Positions 13,655 through 13,760 of a DNA stretch of 13,760 nt are shown here, in pieces. The notes under the pieces were generated by a model. The model worked only from the letters and a program-made list of their open reading frames with translations. It did no database searches and had not been told where the DNA came from. The number at the start of each line of letters is the position of its first letter. Position 1 is the first letter of the stretch. A program made the position numbers and the translations under genes. The stretch comes from Flavobacteriaceae bacterium. GTDB lineage: Bacteria; Bacteroidota; Bacteroidia; Flavobacteriales; Flavobacteriaceae. The stretch is taken from assembly GCA_015493405.1 (NCBI GenBank), contig WGDF01000048.1, forward strand, positions 1-13,760, written 5' to 3'.

Positions 13655-13760
13655 TTATCTCATAATAAGAAATGTTTTTCTAAATGTTTTTTTACTTGTT
13701 TTAATTTTCATTATATACATACCATTGGAATAATTTGTTAAATCAAAATCTTTGATAGCG
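13655..13760 (-). CDS. 3' end of a gene for a T9SS-secreted protein (type A-like C-terminal sorting domain), cut by the window edge
   Basis: Only the last 34 residues are in the window, ending in a tandem TAA TAA stop (13657-13655, 13654-13652). They read as the end of a type IX secretion sorting domain: a DFDLTNYSNGMYIMKIKTS segment (residues 4-22 of the fragment) followed by a lysine/arginine- and phenylalanine-rich tail ending LIMR. The pattern D-L-x-x-(Y)SNG-x-Y-x-x-K-I, then a basic C-terminal strand, is the hallmark of type A sorting domains, which direct cargo across the outer membrane and are cleaved on export. The body of the protein lies beyond the right edge, so its function cannot be stated. 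The gene is convergent with the symporter. Confidence 0.7.
   Translation of the reverse strand, partial: AIKDFDLTNYSNGMYIMKIKTSKKTFRKTFLIMR

Noticed and set aside
1..13760. CRISPR array, IS element, integrase or phage module
   Set aside because: No spaced direct repeats, no transposase or integrase-like protein and no terminal inverted repeats flanking a gene were seen; all genes are chromosomal types with uniform base use.

Overview
The window looks like a chromosomal segment from a member of the Bacteroidota, most probably a Flavobacteriia-type organism. The reasons are: AT-rich DNA; no Shine-Dalgarno sites but A-rich leaders; repeated TAnnTTTG (-7) promoter elements, twice with a TTTG -33 element 20 bases upstream; a GIN/DUF2807 lipoprotein; a DoxX/MauE-like protein of the BT_3928 type; and, at the right edge, the C-terminal tail of a protein carrying what looks like a type IX secretion (T9SS) sorting domain. 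Almost everything is ordinary chromosomal content. I see no IS element, phage gene, CRISPR array, tRNA or rRNA, and no gene-free stretch over 300 bases (the longest is 2912-3183, holding a promoter and a riboswitch).

Layout. 15-245 (-) is a two-helix membrane protein of unknown role. 366-2339 (+) is a ptb-buk pair (phosphate butyryltransferase and butyrate kinase) with zero spacing, converting butyryl- or branched acyl-CoA to the free acid with ATP gain. Convergent to it, sharing stop-codon bases, is a secreted C-type-lectin-fold protein (2336-2911, -). 3051-4449 (+) is a metK unit: promoter, a SAM-II-type riboswitch candidate and S-adenosylmethionine synthetase, closed by a strong hairpin at 4468-4500 that also serves the next, convergent operon.

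4512-7290 (-) is a three-gene envelope-flavoured operon, transcribed from the right: a PagL-like outer-membrane lipid A deacylase/acyloxyacyl hydrolase homologue, a GIN-domain lipoprotein, and a cytoplasmic alpha/beta hydrolase. Divergent from it is a DoxX/MauE-like membrane protein (7415-8485, +), convergent across a bidirectional terminator (8499-8533) with thioredoxin reductase trxB (8550-9500, -). Next come the fused NAD(P)HX epimerase/dehydratase (9565-11073, -), divergent from methionyl-tRNA formyltransferase fmt (11122-12075, +), and an acidic amino acid/dicarboxylate:cation symporter (12180-13511, +). The window ends in the 3' end of a minus-strand T9SS cargo gene (13655 to the edge).

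Most worth a second look are the metK leader (SAM-II pseudoknot with the 3' P2 strand displaced about 18 bases downstream, plus a competing stem), the PagL-like enzyme with Asn where the P. aeruginosa enzyme has its catalytic Glu, the three-gene envelope operon, and the cysteine-free lectin domain. I do not see a clearly new multi-gene system here.
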